Positions 1 through 10,454 of a DNA stretch of 64,000 nucleotides are shown piece after piece. Positions within the stretch are counted from its first letter, which is position 1. Every line of letters starts with the position of its first letter. The stretch comes from Nemertoderma westbladi (taxonomy: Eukaryota > Xenacoelomorpha > Nemertodermatida > Nemertodermatidae). Where the stretch lies: the NCBI GenBank assembly GCA_032718475.1, contig JAUCBJ010004630.1, positions 1-64,000 on the forward strand, written 5' to 3'. The notes under the pieces are model-generated. The model had not been told where the DNA came from, made no database searches, and saw nothing but the letters and a program-made list of their open reading frames with translations. Both the position numbers and the translations under genes were made by a program.

Positions 1-1960
1 CCCGCCGTCTCTCGTCCACCCATTCGACCGCCGAAGCGGGAGTCGCCAACGTTGTAGCGGGCGGATGAGGGACAACGGGCGACAAATTGTGAATATTTCG
101 CTCGGGGTCCAGGACCTGAACTGTCTCTTGGGCAGTTCTGCGGGGCACAGGTAGCTTAGTGCTATGCAGAGGGAATTTAGAAGTAGTTTCAGGGAGCACA
201 GGTGTGTCTATCACCGAAGGGGTGATTTCAAGAACAGGCCTAATTATTTCAGGCTCATCTACTATAGTAGGGAGTCTTTCTATTTTAATTATTTGGTCTG
301 TGGGCTCTGTACTACCTAAGTTGGTGTTATTTAGTTGCCTTCTAACAGCTGGAGGCAAATCAGGCAATTTCTGACGGTGGAATGTTCTTTTACGTCTGCT
401 TAGGCGAGGTCGATTTCCTCCGCCTTCAGTGTCGGTGGTATCGCCTTCCTCAGATGATGTATACCCCTGTCTCTTGGGAGTAGATCGACTCATCATCTGC
501 ATATTGCTCGCTGTTAACTGTTTATTGAAGTTGTCTTGCTTCTCTTGAAGAATTTCCAACTCTAGTTGGGTTGCCTCTTCAGATGCTCTCCGTTCTGCAT
601 CTACCACTGCCTCTGCTGTTGCCAGTGCTGCCTTTCTTTCTGCTTCGGCCGCTGCCTTTGTTGCTGCTACTGCCGCTTTTGCCTCTGCCGCTGCCACTGC
701 CGCTTTTGTTTCTGCCGCTGCCACTGCCGCTGCCGCTTTTGTTTCTGCTTCTGCAGCTGCCACTGCTGCTGCTACTGCCGCTGCCTTTCTGTCTTCTATA
801 CGTTTTTTCTTTACTTGTTCTTCCTGGACCTTAACGACGCGGAGTTGTTCATCGAATTTAGCTTGATTAGCCGCTAACCTATCCACGTCGATGGCGTCAA
901 GCACACGCTGTGCTCCTTCACTATTAGGGCTAAGTCCCTCTAGTCTTCTCCGCAACTCTTCATCTCCTACAAAACGTTGATAGTCTGACAGATAGATGTC
1001 AATGGCATCTCTCTTATGTGGTTTCTCTGCCGTCGCTTCACTTTCCACTTGGGAAAAAGTGGCGTCCGTCGATTCTCCATGGGTTGAGCGCTCCTCCAAC
1101 TGAGCTTTCCACTGAGCTGCTCCTTGAACCTGGCGACTCACCCGTTGAAACCAAGTTTTTACGGCAACTTGCAACGACGTGTCTTGTTTTCTTTTAGAAG
1201 CCTCCTCAAAGGCGGATAAGATTAGCCTAATCCGCAAAACTCTTTCTCTAACTTGATAAAGCAGCGATCCCTGCTCTTGAGGTCCTTGAGGTTGTTGAAA
1301 CAGTTGTCTCTCTACTCGCTCCATAGAGCTGAAGAATCCCTGGGCGTATCCAGCTGCGGACCTCTTCCATACAGCTGGATCGATGGTTTCCTTGGCCACT
1401 CCCATCCGGTGTATGTCTTCCCAGGCAGCTTCTGATAAATCAAACGGGAGTCCGGGTCCGGGGAAGTTCCATTGCGACTCGACAATAGACTTCAGTTCTT
1501 CACTCGTGTATCCCGCGTAGCTATCTCTAGTTGACCGTTGACTTCTCGCCCAATCGATCTGGTGTTCTTCCACCGCGATCAATAACCCAGCGAGCACGGC
1601 TGCAGGAAGGATGAGAAGGGGATCCGTATAAACCGCATCCGTCATCTCTGCTCCGCGCTCGGGTGTCAGCTCTACAGTATCCTCACTACTGGAGCTGCTG
1701 GGCCGCTGAGGAATAAATTCTTGACTAGCGGGTTGTTGCTGTTCCGCTGCCTTTTGGTCCCGCTTGACCTGAGCTCGAGTGCCTATGATAGACCTACGAT
1801 GTTGGACTAGCCTAGGTTCTGTTATTACTACTGGAGGGATGACCTTCCTCACAGTGGGAGGTGAACTGGATTTACGACCAGACGGTTGTACGTCTCTATC
1901 TGAGTCGCAGATAGTTACATCTAATAAACTGTCTGACAGGTTCTGCTTAGTATCAGACAT
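1..1960 (-). CDS. Gag-like coiled-coil protein, N-terminal 653 codons (runs off left edge)
   Basis: Reading the minus strand from the ATG at 1960-1958, I find no stop down to base 1; an in-frame TAA lies a short way upstream, so this is the first usable ATG. Visible parts: a Ser/Pro-rich, probably disordered N-terminus (about residues 1-100); a hydrophobic stretch near 112-127 (LLILPAAVLAGLL); a helical charged region to about 380; an Ala/Glu/Lys-rich repeat at about 387-453 (runs such as KAAVAAAEAK) continuing into a Leu/Glu/Gln helix near 461-480, together a likely long coiled coil; then a basic patch near 513-528 and a Pro-rich tail. No zinc knuckle, protease or reverse transcriptase is in the window. 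Its general plan (disordered start, long coiled coil) resembles the decayed Gag at 18.5-20.3 kb, so I infer a retroelement Gag, but I see no diagnostic domain. A host structural protein is the alternative. Confidence 0.6.
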   Translation of the reverse strand, partial: MSDTKQNLSDSLLDVTICDSDRDVQPSGRKSSSPPTVRKVIPPVVITEPRLVQHRRSIIGTRAQVKRDQKAAEQQQPASQEFIPQRPSSSSSEDTVELTPERGAEMTDAVYTDPLLILPAAVLAGLLIAVEEHQIDWARSQRSTRDSYAGYTSEELKSIVESQWNFPGPGLPFDLSEAAWEDIHRMGVAKETIDPAVWKRSAAGYAQGFFSSMERVERQLFQQPQGPQEQGSLLYQVRERVLRIRLILSAFEEASKRKQDTSLQVAVKTWFQRVSRQVQGAAQWKAQLEERSTHGESTDATFSQVESEATAEKPHKRDAIDIYLSDYQRFVGDEELRRRLEGLSPNSEGAQRVLDAIDVDRLAANQAKFDEQLRVVKVQEEQVKKKRIEDRKAAAVAAAVAAAEAETKAAAAVAAAETKAAVAAAEAKAAVAATKAAAEAERKAALATAEAVVDAERRASEEATQLELEILQEKQDNFNKQLTASNMQMMSRSTPKRQGYTSSEEGDTTDTEGGGNRPRLSRRKRTFHRQKLPDLPPAVRRQLNNTNLGSTEPTDQIIKIERLPTIVDEPEIIRPVLEITPSVIDTPVLPETTSKFPLHSTKLPVPRRTAQETVQVLDPERNIHNLSPVVPHPPATTLATPASAVEWVDERRR

Positions 1961-2048
1961 GACTATGTATACCGTTGAATGTCTACTGCTGTATTACAGT
2001 CTGAGTAAGTCTAGTAACTCAGTATTAACTGCTAGCCTAATAATTAAT

Positions 2049-2341
2049 TACCGGTACTGCTACTCAGTGTAGCGTGATATATATATAATATATTAGAATA
2101 CCGGTATGCTTATAGTATATATAACTATATAAGTATTATTACAGACTAGGTTTATCACAGAATACCGGTATAATTTTAGCACAAATATATATAAATATAT
2201 AATAGGCCTATCTGGAATACCGGTATACAGCTTACAGTTTGTAGGATATATAATTCTGAAATAGAATTAATTACAAGTACCAGTATAATTTCAGCCTAGA
2301 TTTATAGAAATAAGATAATAGGCCTATCGTAAATACCGGTA
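2049..2341. repeat. Degenerate tandem repeat built on the palindrome TACCGGTA
   Basis: The 8-bp palindrome TACCGGTA starts at 2049, 2099, 2163, 2218 and 2334, with a one-base variant (TACCAGTA) at 2278. Spacings are 50-64 bp. The sequence between is AT-rich and partly shared (TATATAAATATAT, ATAGGCCTAT). It lies just upstream, in the minus sense, of the ATG of the reading frame at 1-1960, so it could be part of that element's 5' untranslated region or LTR. Confidence 0.6.
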
Positions 2342-3283
2342 TATCAATTATTTTAGAATAATTGAATTTCTGAACTTTAGGGTTACTTGGTTACTTTAAC
2401 TTACTTTATTACCGTTATTTAAGCAGTAATCCAACTGATATTGAGACCTAATGGTTTTATGGTAGGCCTACTATTTATAAATCGTTAGGTTTGATTTATA
2501 ATGTATTTATACCCGTTTTAATGGGTTTAGTCAATGTTTGAAATAAATGTTATTATTTCTGGGGTAATCACTACACAAAGCGGTGCGCTTTTAGTGAAGT
2601 GTTACGTATAAGACACTAAAACAAATAATGCTAATTTACCTAAGTTACTTAATACTACAAATTACGTACAATTCGGGTTGAGATTACAATCTCTAAATAA
2701 ACACAAAAATTTACAAAAACACAAAATACGAATTTTTAGGGTAATTTTACAAGAAGTCTACAAACCAGCCTAACAAAGGGTTAGAAAACTGGTTATTACA
2801 ACGGACAGAGTACTACGGTATTTGAAATAATAAGTAGTAGTAAATACACTGCGTTGTCCAGATAGAAAAATACCACCGCCTGACGACCTATAGCCGTATC
2901 GCTATAGGTTCTACGTTATGTATCACGGAGTGTTCCTACCTAGAAGTTAATAGAGCTAATCGAATGTGCCTATCAACCACTTTACAACACAGATATAATG
3001 CCTACAATAATTACTTCGGAAAGTACTGTACACTAAACCCTAAATTAGGTACGAGTACTTGTACAACAGATAATCTGTAGTTAAATATACTTGAACAGCT
3101 AAAAGAACCACGGCATCTGCTGGAGTGACCGATGCACAAAATCACCAGTCTTTACCTACGCCAAACAGCCCGTGTAGTACCGGGGTTAATTTAACTATAG
3201 CGGTATGTATAACAAACACAATTACTGTAGGAACAAACTTGGGGAATGAATGTTGCGGATAATCGCATAAACTCTGAATAATA
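2342..3283. other. AT-rich DNA without recognised genes
   Basis: No convincing reading frame or RNA gene. If the frame at 1-1960 is an LTR retrotransposon Gag, its 5' LTR and primer-binding site should lie in this direction, but I could not define LTR ends because the partner LTR is outside the window. Confidence 0.4.
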
Positions 3284-3860
3284 AATATTACGCTACGCGT
3301 ACAAACTACTCAAACAAAATACAGACCGAACACTGACAGACTACTATCAAGCCTAAACAAACTACGGTATATGCAGACTCCGAAATGATTAGGGAGTATG
3401 CGCTCTAACCCAGTAGTGCGACTTATTCTTTAGTTGGGGGTTTACCTTACAGCGTTCGCTGCCCCTACTGCCTAATCGTACTTAATCGGACAGATGATCC
3501 ACACACGCGGCAATCCGTTCAGACTTAATAACAGCCAGACAACTATCCAGCCTACAAATTATTTAAATAAAATTATACGCTACCCGTACAGACTTACACA
3601 AACAAAGTACAGACTAAACGATGGCAGACTACTCTCAAGCCTAAATAAACCACAGGACATGCAGACTCCGAAATGATTAGGGAGTATGCGCTCTAACCCA
3701 GTAGTGCGACTTATTCTTTAGTTGGGGGTTTACCTTACCGCATTGGCTGCCCCTACTTCCTAACCGTACTTAATCGGACAAGGGCTCTACACACACTGTA
3801 ACTCGTTCGGACTTAACAGCAATCAGACAACAGCTCAGCCTACAAATTGTCTGTACAATC
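3284..3860. repeat. Two tandem copies of a 288-bp unit
   Basis: The block beginning near 3284 is repeated beginning near 3572. The best-preserved core, 3371-3450, is identical over 80 bp to 3659-3738 (offset 288 bp); both begin ATGCAGACTCCGAAATG. The rest of each unit matches with scattered substitutions, for example TACGCTACGCG at 3289 against TACGCTACCCG at 3576. No coding potential is seen. It may be a duplicated segment of an LTR or untranslated region. Confidence 0.75.
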
Positions 3861-5942
3861 TGATCAGGTTTACACGCCTTCTGTTCAATACTGGCCTACA
3901 AACAAATAAAACTTGACAGAAATAAGTAGAAATCTCAATAAAAAACCAGGGCTGCAGTCCCTGATTAATTATTAAGGCCTACTGGTATATAATTATCAAA
4001 ATCGAATAATACTGCTGTACCTGTACTGCTGTAGGTACCGGTCCGGGTGGTTAGGTAGTCAGGCCTACTGGTACCGGTTCTGGCAGTTGGGCCTACTGAC
4101 CTACAGATGTACCGGTTGACCGGTACTTTCAACTTTATTGCTTACTGCAATAAAGAAGCTATATCCTTTAATGTTCGCGCTTTCAGACCTTTGGCAGTTT
4201 AACCCACCAAATTAAGATGTCTTCTAGATATTAAATCTGTTTTTAGTCTATGACAAGTATTTGATTCACTACACTAGTCGAAACCAATCCGTGCGCGACC
4301 ATTCACCCGCTGGATATTCCCGGGAGATTGGGTTCGACGGTTTAATTTTATTGCTATGTAAGCCTAATGTATTATTCGACTGACAGTATTATATAATCTC
4401 TGACAATATTATTCACCTTCGGGAATATTAACAGTTCCTTTAGGACGTGGCGCTTTATCTATATAAACAGAGTTATGACTTAAACTACTCACAACGATAT
4501 GGCTTAATTATAATTCACATATATGGCGCATTCTTTAGGAATTGCTTCTTTAACAGACTCACTCATACACAATGCTGCACAATACTGCACACTAATCTGC
4601 CAATCTTCACTGATTTTAGTCACATATAAAAGGAACACAGGCTGACTCATGTAGGGTCTATCAAATAACATTAGATTCACTTCAAACCACTTTAACATAA
4701 GTCACAATCGTTATTGGTAACCTTTCTCTCTTACCTTCGGTATATCAAGAATATTGGGTTTCGGGGTTATTTATCGTTATTCCAAATATAATAATTCATC
4801 AACCATATTATGAAGAACTGACAGTAAATAGCAGTATAAAACAACAACTGAACACTGATTGTTATGAGTTTGCAATGTTTCAGCAGTCAGGATGTATGAT
4901 CAGTCAGCAGTAGTCGTTAGTTAAAGGATATATGCCCTTTATAATTAAACCTACTAGTGTAAGACTAAAAACAGTAAAGCACAAAATACTTCCAAGCCGT
5001 TCTTTCTTTGGCTCAGGACTGAATGTAAACACTGCACATAGGCATTGCGTCATTTCTCGGAAATTTTCTGTACAAGGAGCCACAAAAACGCTCTAATTGG
5101 CTGACTGAACTGAGAGACGCCGTAGAACAAAGGAAATCAACAGGTATGAATGTCAGCTGTTAACCGTAGTCATAGTAACTACTGTTCAAGAGTAGCTATC
5201 ACCCCTTTGCGTCACGAATTGCCATAGAATCATAAAATATGCCTTTCACAGTACACATACGGAGGAAATAGGTCTTAGATCCTCTAAAAACACCGATACA
5301 GCAATAATACGGTCTCTTACACTTATTAAATCAACTACAGAGTATTTTAATGTAAAAGATAATAAAAATAACGGGGCAATTCAGCAAAGGCTTTTACAGC
5401 CATTCATTCCCTCCACACCACACAATACACAAACACACAGCAGCACAGATTTGACCATGCCACACAATAACTATAGTAACTGATTAAGACTGTGGACTAC
5501 TGGGCTGGAGCCTGGAGGTTAATAACCTGCCCTATGGCATATGGTGTATTACTCTATATTGGCCTGGGCCTGGGGCAATGCTCCAATGCAGTGCTACCCA
5601 ACCACATCTACACATTCAGAGCAGACATTGATTTGCTTACCTTTGGTACTGTAAGCCTAAGCTACACTGCAACTCATTCCCCTGCCCTGAATAACTTTGC
5701 TGTCAATCACTACCTCTGTGGCTGATGTCATGCTGCTCCTGCTATGGTAGGCCAGCCTAGTTAGAAATCGGGGTGGACAAACCCAAGTCGGTGCTCTTTG
5801 ATATTTTGTAGGAAGTAAGTCCAGCCCGATATATAAAAATCGGGGTGGATAATACGCCTGAATTGCAAATTTTGACAGAAACATCCACCCCCTTTCGGGG
5901 TGTCCGTCCCCCCCCCCATTCTGGGTAGTGCTACCTAACTGC
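3861..5942. other. AT-rich non-coding stretch with no supported gene
   Basis: Only short reading frames occur (for example 4504-4698 minus and 5492-5725 plus), without recognisable motifs. Clusters of ACCGGT and AGGCCT palindromes lie at about 4027-4125. A short word (AATCGGGGTGGA) is repeated near 5765 and 5838, followed by C-tracts near 5910. Confidence 0.4.
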
Positions 5943-6086
5943 AACATGTGTACCAAGTTTGGATAGATTTCATCAAGGATTGGCCGAGTTATTAACGTTT
6001 AAAATAAAATACTGAAAAAAAAACGCGACAGAACGACAGAACGACAGAACGACACGTTCGTGGGGCCTTCGCGCAGCACGAGGCCC
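5943..6086. repeat. Dispersed repeat, copy 1 (GACAGAAC tail)
   Basis: About 105 bp from 5943 (AACATGTGTACCAAGTTTGG onward) is identical to 8893-9000 apart from one base in an A-run, and ends in a tandem GACAGAAC tract. It is followed at 6053-6086 by a module (CGTGGGGCCTTCGCGCAGC) that occurs inverted at 12036-12069. This is an interspersed repeat family; I do not recognise its class and see no coding capacity. Confidence 0.7.
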
Positions 6087-6433
6087 AGTTATGAGATACA
6101 AATTAAAATTGTGCGACTGTATCACAAAATCAGGTTATGAGAGATTAACCAACACCACCAATTAATCAAAGAAAGGGGAACAGTACGTGTTCACCCCTTT
6201 TAATCTGCACCCCCCCCCCTCCCTTCCCACCCACCAATACATAACCGCGACATCTACCACCCACGGAAGGGTAGCACGAACTTATTTCCAAACGCACGTT
6301 CAATATGCAAAGCCAGGTGGTTTATAGGAATATAATCAATGCAGTACTCGTCTTCATTATAAGCCTCATTGCGTTCGACCTGTTTTGTATTAAAATATAT
6401 TTATTAAACGCAGGCTGACGCTCTTTATAATAA
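6087..6433. other. Non-coding, contains a C-tract
   Basis: No gene seen. A run of C residues at about 6210-6219 is a possible low-quality or polymorphic site. Confidence 0.4.
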
Positions 6434-6781
6434 TTAATACCTAGGGATGCCAGCTTCCAGACTTTCAATCTTTACTGCCGCGCAAACCCCGCAGAGGAAG
6501 TCTTGGTTTGAGAGATCAAGCCCATCGGCAATTGGTGTTTCAATTTCGGTCCAGGAACTCTGACAATGGGAGCATTCAATCTTAGCTGTGGTCCATTCCC
6601 GTGGTTTCGGCTTCCTTTTCTTCGTCCCAATGACAGATTCTTCTGAAGACGTTCGATTCGCTTTCAGTTTATTGTTGGCGTTTGTGTTTTGAAGTTGTAT
6701 TCGAGTGGACAGTCGCGCCGGTTTCGAGGTAACCATACCGACCTGTGATAAGCGTTGGTTTTGTTGAGTGTCGGTATTCAT
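6434..6781 (-). CDS. Hypothetical 115-residue protein with two CxxC pairs
   Basis: An ATG-initiated frame ends in TAA. The first half is Gln/Asn/Ser-rich. A basic patch at residues 54-61 (KKRKPKPR) could be a nuclear localisation signal. Two cysteine pairs follow, C70-x2-C73 and C97-x2-C100, with a Trp at 77, the spacing of a small zinc-binding fold (zinc ribbon or truncated PHD/RING type). I do not recognise the family. The last codons read through AG|GTATTA, which could be a splice donor, so this might be the first exon of a longer protein or a fragment of a transposon protein. No neighbouring exon was found. Confidence 0.35.
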   Translation of the reverse strand: MNTDTQQNQRLSQVGMVTSKPARLSTRIQLQNTNANNKLKANRTSSEESVIGTKKRKPKPREWTTAKIECSHCQSSWTEIETPIADGLDLSNQDFLCGVCAAVKIESLEAGIPRY

Positions 6782-7240
6782 CTTCTCTCACCTCTTCAAT
6801 GTCAGATGTTGCAAATACTGATAACACGAATAACGGTATATATTTCAATACTTGTCAATAGTAATATATATAATTTAGATAACTATTTTATATCTGTACT
6901 GTTGAGCAAACTCTACATAAATTTCAACCTGTGTATCGCCGGTAGGGCTGTTGCTGTGCAAGTGCTAGTTGCCACCGGTCAGCCGGTACCGGTAGTAGGG
7001 TGGTACCATGGCCTACTACACACAGGCCATGACAAGGACTTTGCTGTGAAATTAGCGTAGGCTGACTGGTGACTGATGAATTATCAAATATTATATTTTC
7101 CATGAATGCAGGGTCCATATTTAAAAGAAGATGACTAGATTTTCGTAAAGAATTTAATTGAAACAGTATTTAATAATAAATAAATTAATTATCACTCGAG
7201 TTCCTGCAGCTTTTATTCGTGGCAGGAATGTTTGAACGCT
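6782..7240. other. AT-rich non-coding DNA
   Basis: No supported gene. A cluster of ACCGGT/GGTACC palindromes lies at about 6972-7012. Confidence 0.4.
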
Positions 7241-7530
7241 AATAAGTCGGTCAATCATGGATGAAATGGAACCAAACTTGGTACACTTGTAGTCTTAAAA
7301 AAATTTAGAAATTCTACACACAGACAGACTTCTACAGTTCCCCGGTCTGCCGCTAGGGGGCGAATTAACAGAAACGTAAAAATAGCTGTAATTATAGAAC
7401 CAACGATCAGATTCATCTGAAATTTAGTAGTAGTTACCTAAGAGCATTGCTTAATTAGAAATTCTACAGAGACTTTTACAGTTCCTGTCTGCCGCTAGTG
7501 GGGAATTGTTAGAGCTCCAGTTCAACGTGC
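7241..7530. repeat. Dispersed-repeat relative with an internal imperfect duplication
   Basis: Contains CCAAACTTGGTACAC near 7271, matching in inverse orientation the start of the repeat at 5943 and 8893. Two imperfect direct copies of GAAATTCTACA...CTGCCGCTAG...GGGGAATT lie at about 7307-7367 and 7459-7508. No coding capacity. Confidence 0.5.
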
Positions 7531-7672
7531 TTAGCACGGTTTAATAAACAATCAATTAATTATTTTATTCAATACAGTAATTATAACAGTAAAATGCAAT
7601 GTAATCCAGTGCGATAACGTCAGCCCAACGTTCAACCATTTCCCCCAGGTGATCCCAGGATCCGGGCCGCCG

Positions 7673-7990
7673 CTAAACCCAGATCGCAATCCTCGTCGAT
7701 TCGTCCAGTCGTCGACGTAAGTCAGTAAGTGGGACTCTTCCCACCGCACTCCAAGGTGGGTGACCGGAGTGAGGCATGATGAACTTGGCAGTGGCCCGCA
7801 TTACGATCTGACCGACCGCCGTATTCCCAGTGTCTGAGTGTAGTAAATACCCAAATAGAATCGTACTGACAAACAAGCAATTCCGTAGTATTCCCCCGTT
7901 AATCACCTCTTGAAGCAACTCGGCTGCTCGGGTCCAGATACATCGGACTGTCGGGAGCGTTTCAGACATCAGACAGTAATGGAGCGGCAT
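7673..7990 (-). CDS. Unrecognised 105-residue reading frame
   Basis: An ATG-started frame ending within a GC-richer pocket (about 7630-7960) of an otherwise AT-rich region. The predicted protein has a hydrophobic stretch around residues 35-50 and an Arg-rich C-terminus (DLRRRLDES). I recognise no domain. The local base-composition change hints at old coding sequence, perhaps of transposon origin, but chance is equally possible. Confidence 0.2.
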   Translation of the reverse strand: MPLHYCLMSETLPTVRCIWTRAAELLQEVINGGILRNCLFVSTILFGYLLHSDTGNTAVGQIVMRATAKFIMPHSGHPPWSAVGRVPLTDLRRRLDESTRIAIWV

Positions 7991-8831
7991 TTGCGAATAT
8001 TTCCAATGGTTTTATAATAAATAAGGGGATTCAACAGTTCAATGCTAAAACAAATGGATTATTCCTAACCCCACCCCAATACAGCAATATACCTAACAGT
8101 ATATAGCTTAGGTACCACAGTCTGACTAGCTTTAAATATTAGAGTATGAAAATTATTATAGGACCCTCATGGAAACGAGGTATATACCTCATGAGGCTAT
8201 CCTTACACCAGAACCTTTTATTTAAGTAAATAAACATTTTATAAGTTGACTATCTACATAAATCAGTATTGGTGCTCCTAAATATCTAGTGTTATTAGGC
8301 CTACTTGTACTGTAGGCCTAATATCTTAACGTAATCTTTATAAATGTATTATTGTGAATTTTAAAAGGTTTAATTATGTGTAAAAAACAATCAATCAATC
8401 AAACCATAATCAGCACAGTCAGCCTACGCATGGGTGGTACCTACGGTGCGCACTACAACGGCTGAACGGCAGTACAGCAATACGGTGTACCGTGCCAATG
8501 ACTGAATGATTAGCGGTAACTACTGAACTATCTAAACTATTATATTATTATTACCGGTACTAGGCTAATTAGGCCTAAACTATAATCACCGCAAGGGTTT
8601 CCGGGGCCATGTTTAGATTACATGATATGGCATGTCTGCAGTGTATGGTACCGGCTGACCTGTATTACAGCCTGACAGTACCGGTACAAATGGTACATTC
8701 AGATTGGCAGACAGCCCCTATGTTTTGCAAAATTTGTCAGAAAACCAGCTGATTTATCCTACAGTAATAATAATTTAACGCATGTTAATTTTGGATAAAT
8801 AAATATATTATAACTACAATAACAGTTACAC
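7991..8831. other. AT-rich non-coding DNA
   Basis: No gene seen. Several AGGCCT and ACCGGT palindromes occur, for example around 8300-8320, 8552 and 8648-8690. Confidence 0.4.
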
Positions 8832-9010
8832 TGATGCTGCACGAAGGCCCCACGCAAATTCTACTTGGAAAATTTTCAAACTTTTGCCAAACAACATGTG
8901 TACCAAGTTTGGATAGATTTCATCAAGGATTGGCCGAGTTATTAACGTTTAAAATAAAATACTGAAAAAAAACGCGACAGAACGACAGAACGACAGAACG
9001 ACAGAACGAC
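8832..9010. repeat. Dispersed repeat, copy 2
   Basis: Begins with a module like the one at 12036 (GCTGCACGAAGGCCCCACG), then from 8893 repeats the block seen at 5943 almost perfectly, ending in the GACAGAAC tandem tract at about 8974-9010. Confidence 0.7.
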
Positions 9011-9194
9011 AGGTTGATTAATGGTACCACTACGCTAAGGCTCTCTCACTTCGTGGCTCGCCCCACAGAACGACAGAACGACAGGTTGATTAATGGTACC
9101 ACTACGCTAAGGCTCTCTCACTTCGTGGCTCGCCCCACAGGTTGATTAATGGTACCACTACGCTAAGGCTCACTCACTTCGTGGCTCGCCCCAC
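9011..9194. repeat. Three tandem 56-bp units (AGGTTGATTAATGG...)
   Basis: Copies start at 9011, 9083 and 9139, each 56 bp from AGGTTGATT to CGCCCCAC. Copy 3 differs from the others at one base (CACTCAC for CTCTCAC). Copies 1 and 2 are separated by 16 bp of the GACAGAAC tract. The same module, diverged and inverted, is at 11592-11640. Confidence 0.85.
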
Positions 9195-9260
9195 ATGAAT
9201 TAATTATTTCAAAATGGTCTTAAAGTCTTTCACCACGGGCACACAGGGAAATGCCGGTGT

Positions 9261-9280
9261 TTGGGGGCGAAAGCCCCCAA
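9261..9280. other. Perfect hairpin with GAAA tetraloop
   Basis: Stem TTGGGGGC (9261-9268), loop GAAA (9269-9272), stem GCCCCCAA (9273-9280), all eight pairs matched. GNRA loops are unusually stable in RNA. It lies in a G-rich patch next to the dispersed repeat, so it may be the end of a transposon. Confidence 0.7.
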
Positions 9281-9971
9281 GAAAAGTAGCGGGGGTTTGG
9301 GGGCGGCAGAAAAGAAAAACAAACAATATTTGACTCTGAAAATTCTTTTATAATTTTGAAAAAACTTGTCTAGATACAACTTGTCCTGTAACCATCTTTA
9401 ACTTTTGTTTATTGCTTCGATGCACCCAGATTAATTTTAACACTTTAACTGGGGGGGAAGTGTCCGGGGGGGGGGGGGGGGAGTGTCCGGAGGAACTGTC
9501 CGGGTGGGAAGTGTCCTAGATTCCTTTTATTATATTCTGGTATATTGAATCGGTGGACTGGTCTACATCCATTGACTGAATTACTTCAAAGCGGTTTTGA
9601 ACTTCTTCTGTGTAATCATCCTTTACTACATTGTCATTTCTGAGTTTCTCCCAGTCATAGTTGATTTGCCTGCTTGTCCTGTGTTTGCGGCTCTCAAACT
9701 GAGTTTACTCAAATAAAGTTTATTATCACAAACCAATAATGATCATAGAAGCAAGTATATTGATATAGTATAGTAAGTAGCCTTTTGGTCTTTTGGTTAT
9801 CTGTTACTTCGTTCATTAAGGTATTATTATGATTATCAAAAGACATGTAGATGATATACTGTGTTTATACATATTTAACAATTTATAAATATATTAATAT
9901 ACTATAAATATCAGTTTGTATGTCATTTACATTATTTAATATAATGTAAGTTTTATAAACTTACAGTTTCA
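9281..9971. other. Non-coding, with G-tract and GTGTCCGG repeats
   Basis: A 16-base G run at 9466-9481 lies among short repeats of GAAGTGTCC/GAGTGTCCGG (about 9451-9517). The remainder is AT-rich and downstream of the fibrinogen exon, so it could include that gene's 3' untranslated region; I could not place a definite end. Confidence 0.4.
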
Positions 9972-10454
9972 TTAAATCCAAATCTTCATTTCAACTTGAG
10001 AAGCCGGATTGTCTCGAGTAAATGACTTCCAACGCGGTCCTTCATCATCCCCCGCACCATAATTTAGATTCAAGCTGCTGCCGTCGCAGTCTTTATACCA
10101 CCACCCTTCTTTGGCGCAGTTTCTGTCGCTATCGCTGTCCTTGGTGGAAAACGGCTGACCGTCGTGATGGGAAGTCAATGAGTCACCAGCAGTACCATGG
10201 TAACCGGATACATGTAGTGTGTAATTAGTTTCAGATGACCCGAGGTAGAAGTTGTTGTATTCAGCGTATTTGTGTTCGTTGTTGTAATTCTTACCGTTAA
10301 ACCCCTCTCCAGTGAACCACAAATCGACTCTCAACTTCACCCCGCCTTTACTCAGCTTGTAAATCGTCTCCAACCCCAACCAAAAGTTTCCATCCGGGTT
10401 CCCAAATCCTCCAACATATTCATCCCAGTTGCGATAGAAATCAACAGATCCATT
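9972..10454 (-). pseudogene. Fibrinogen-related domain, C-terminal part of an interrupted exon
   Basis: Codes about 160 residues of a fibrinogen C-terminal (FReD) domain ending in TAA at 9974-9972. Diagnostic features in order: GSVDFYRNWDEY, GFGNPDGNFWLGLE, the calcium-site region FSTKDSDSD, then the Cys pair in CAKEGWWYKDC, and the end SQVEMKIW. Such domains are secreted or extracellular and in ficolins, tenascins and tachylectins bind acetylated sugars or proteins. The Cys-to-Cys loop is about three residues shorter than in vertebrate ficolins. The segment is intact, but its exon is broken upstream by a retrotransposon at 10455-11099, and the 12 bases 10443-10454 are repeated at 11100-11111. 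As assembled the full exon cannot be read through; if the insertion is polymorphic other alleles may be functional. Confidence 0.9.
10443..10454. repeat. Target-site duplication, 3' side of the inserted element
   Basis: AACAGATCCATT here is identical to 11100-11111 and lies exactly at the 3' end of the non-LTR element in its minus orientation. Confidence 0.9.

Noticed and set aside
566-877. Cys- and Leu-rich + strand frames
   Set aside because: They are antisense readings of the Ala-rich codons (GCN) of the minus-strand frame 1-1960.
4504-4698. Minus-strand 64-codon frame
   Set aside because: Short, no motif, in AT-rich DNA; consistent with chance.
9041-9060. Origin of the satellite from the dispersed 56-bp unit, because both share CACTTCGTGGCT
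   Set aside because: Only 12 bases are shared, the flanking bases differ, and the GTGG form is a minority variant within the array. Chance is sufficient.
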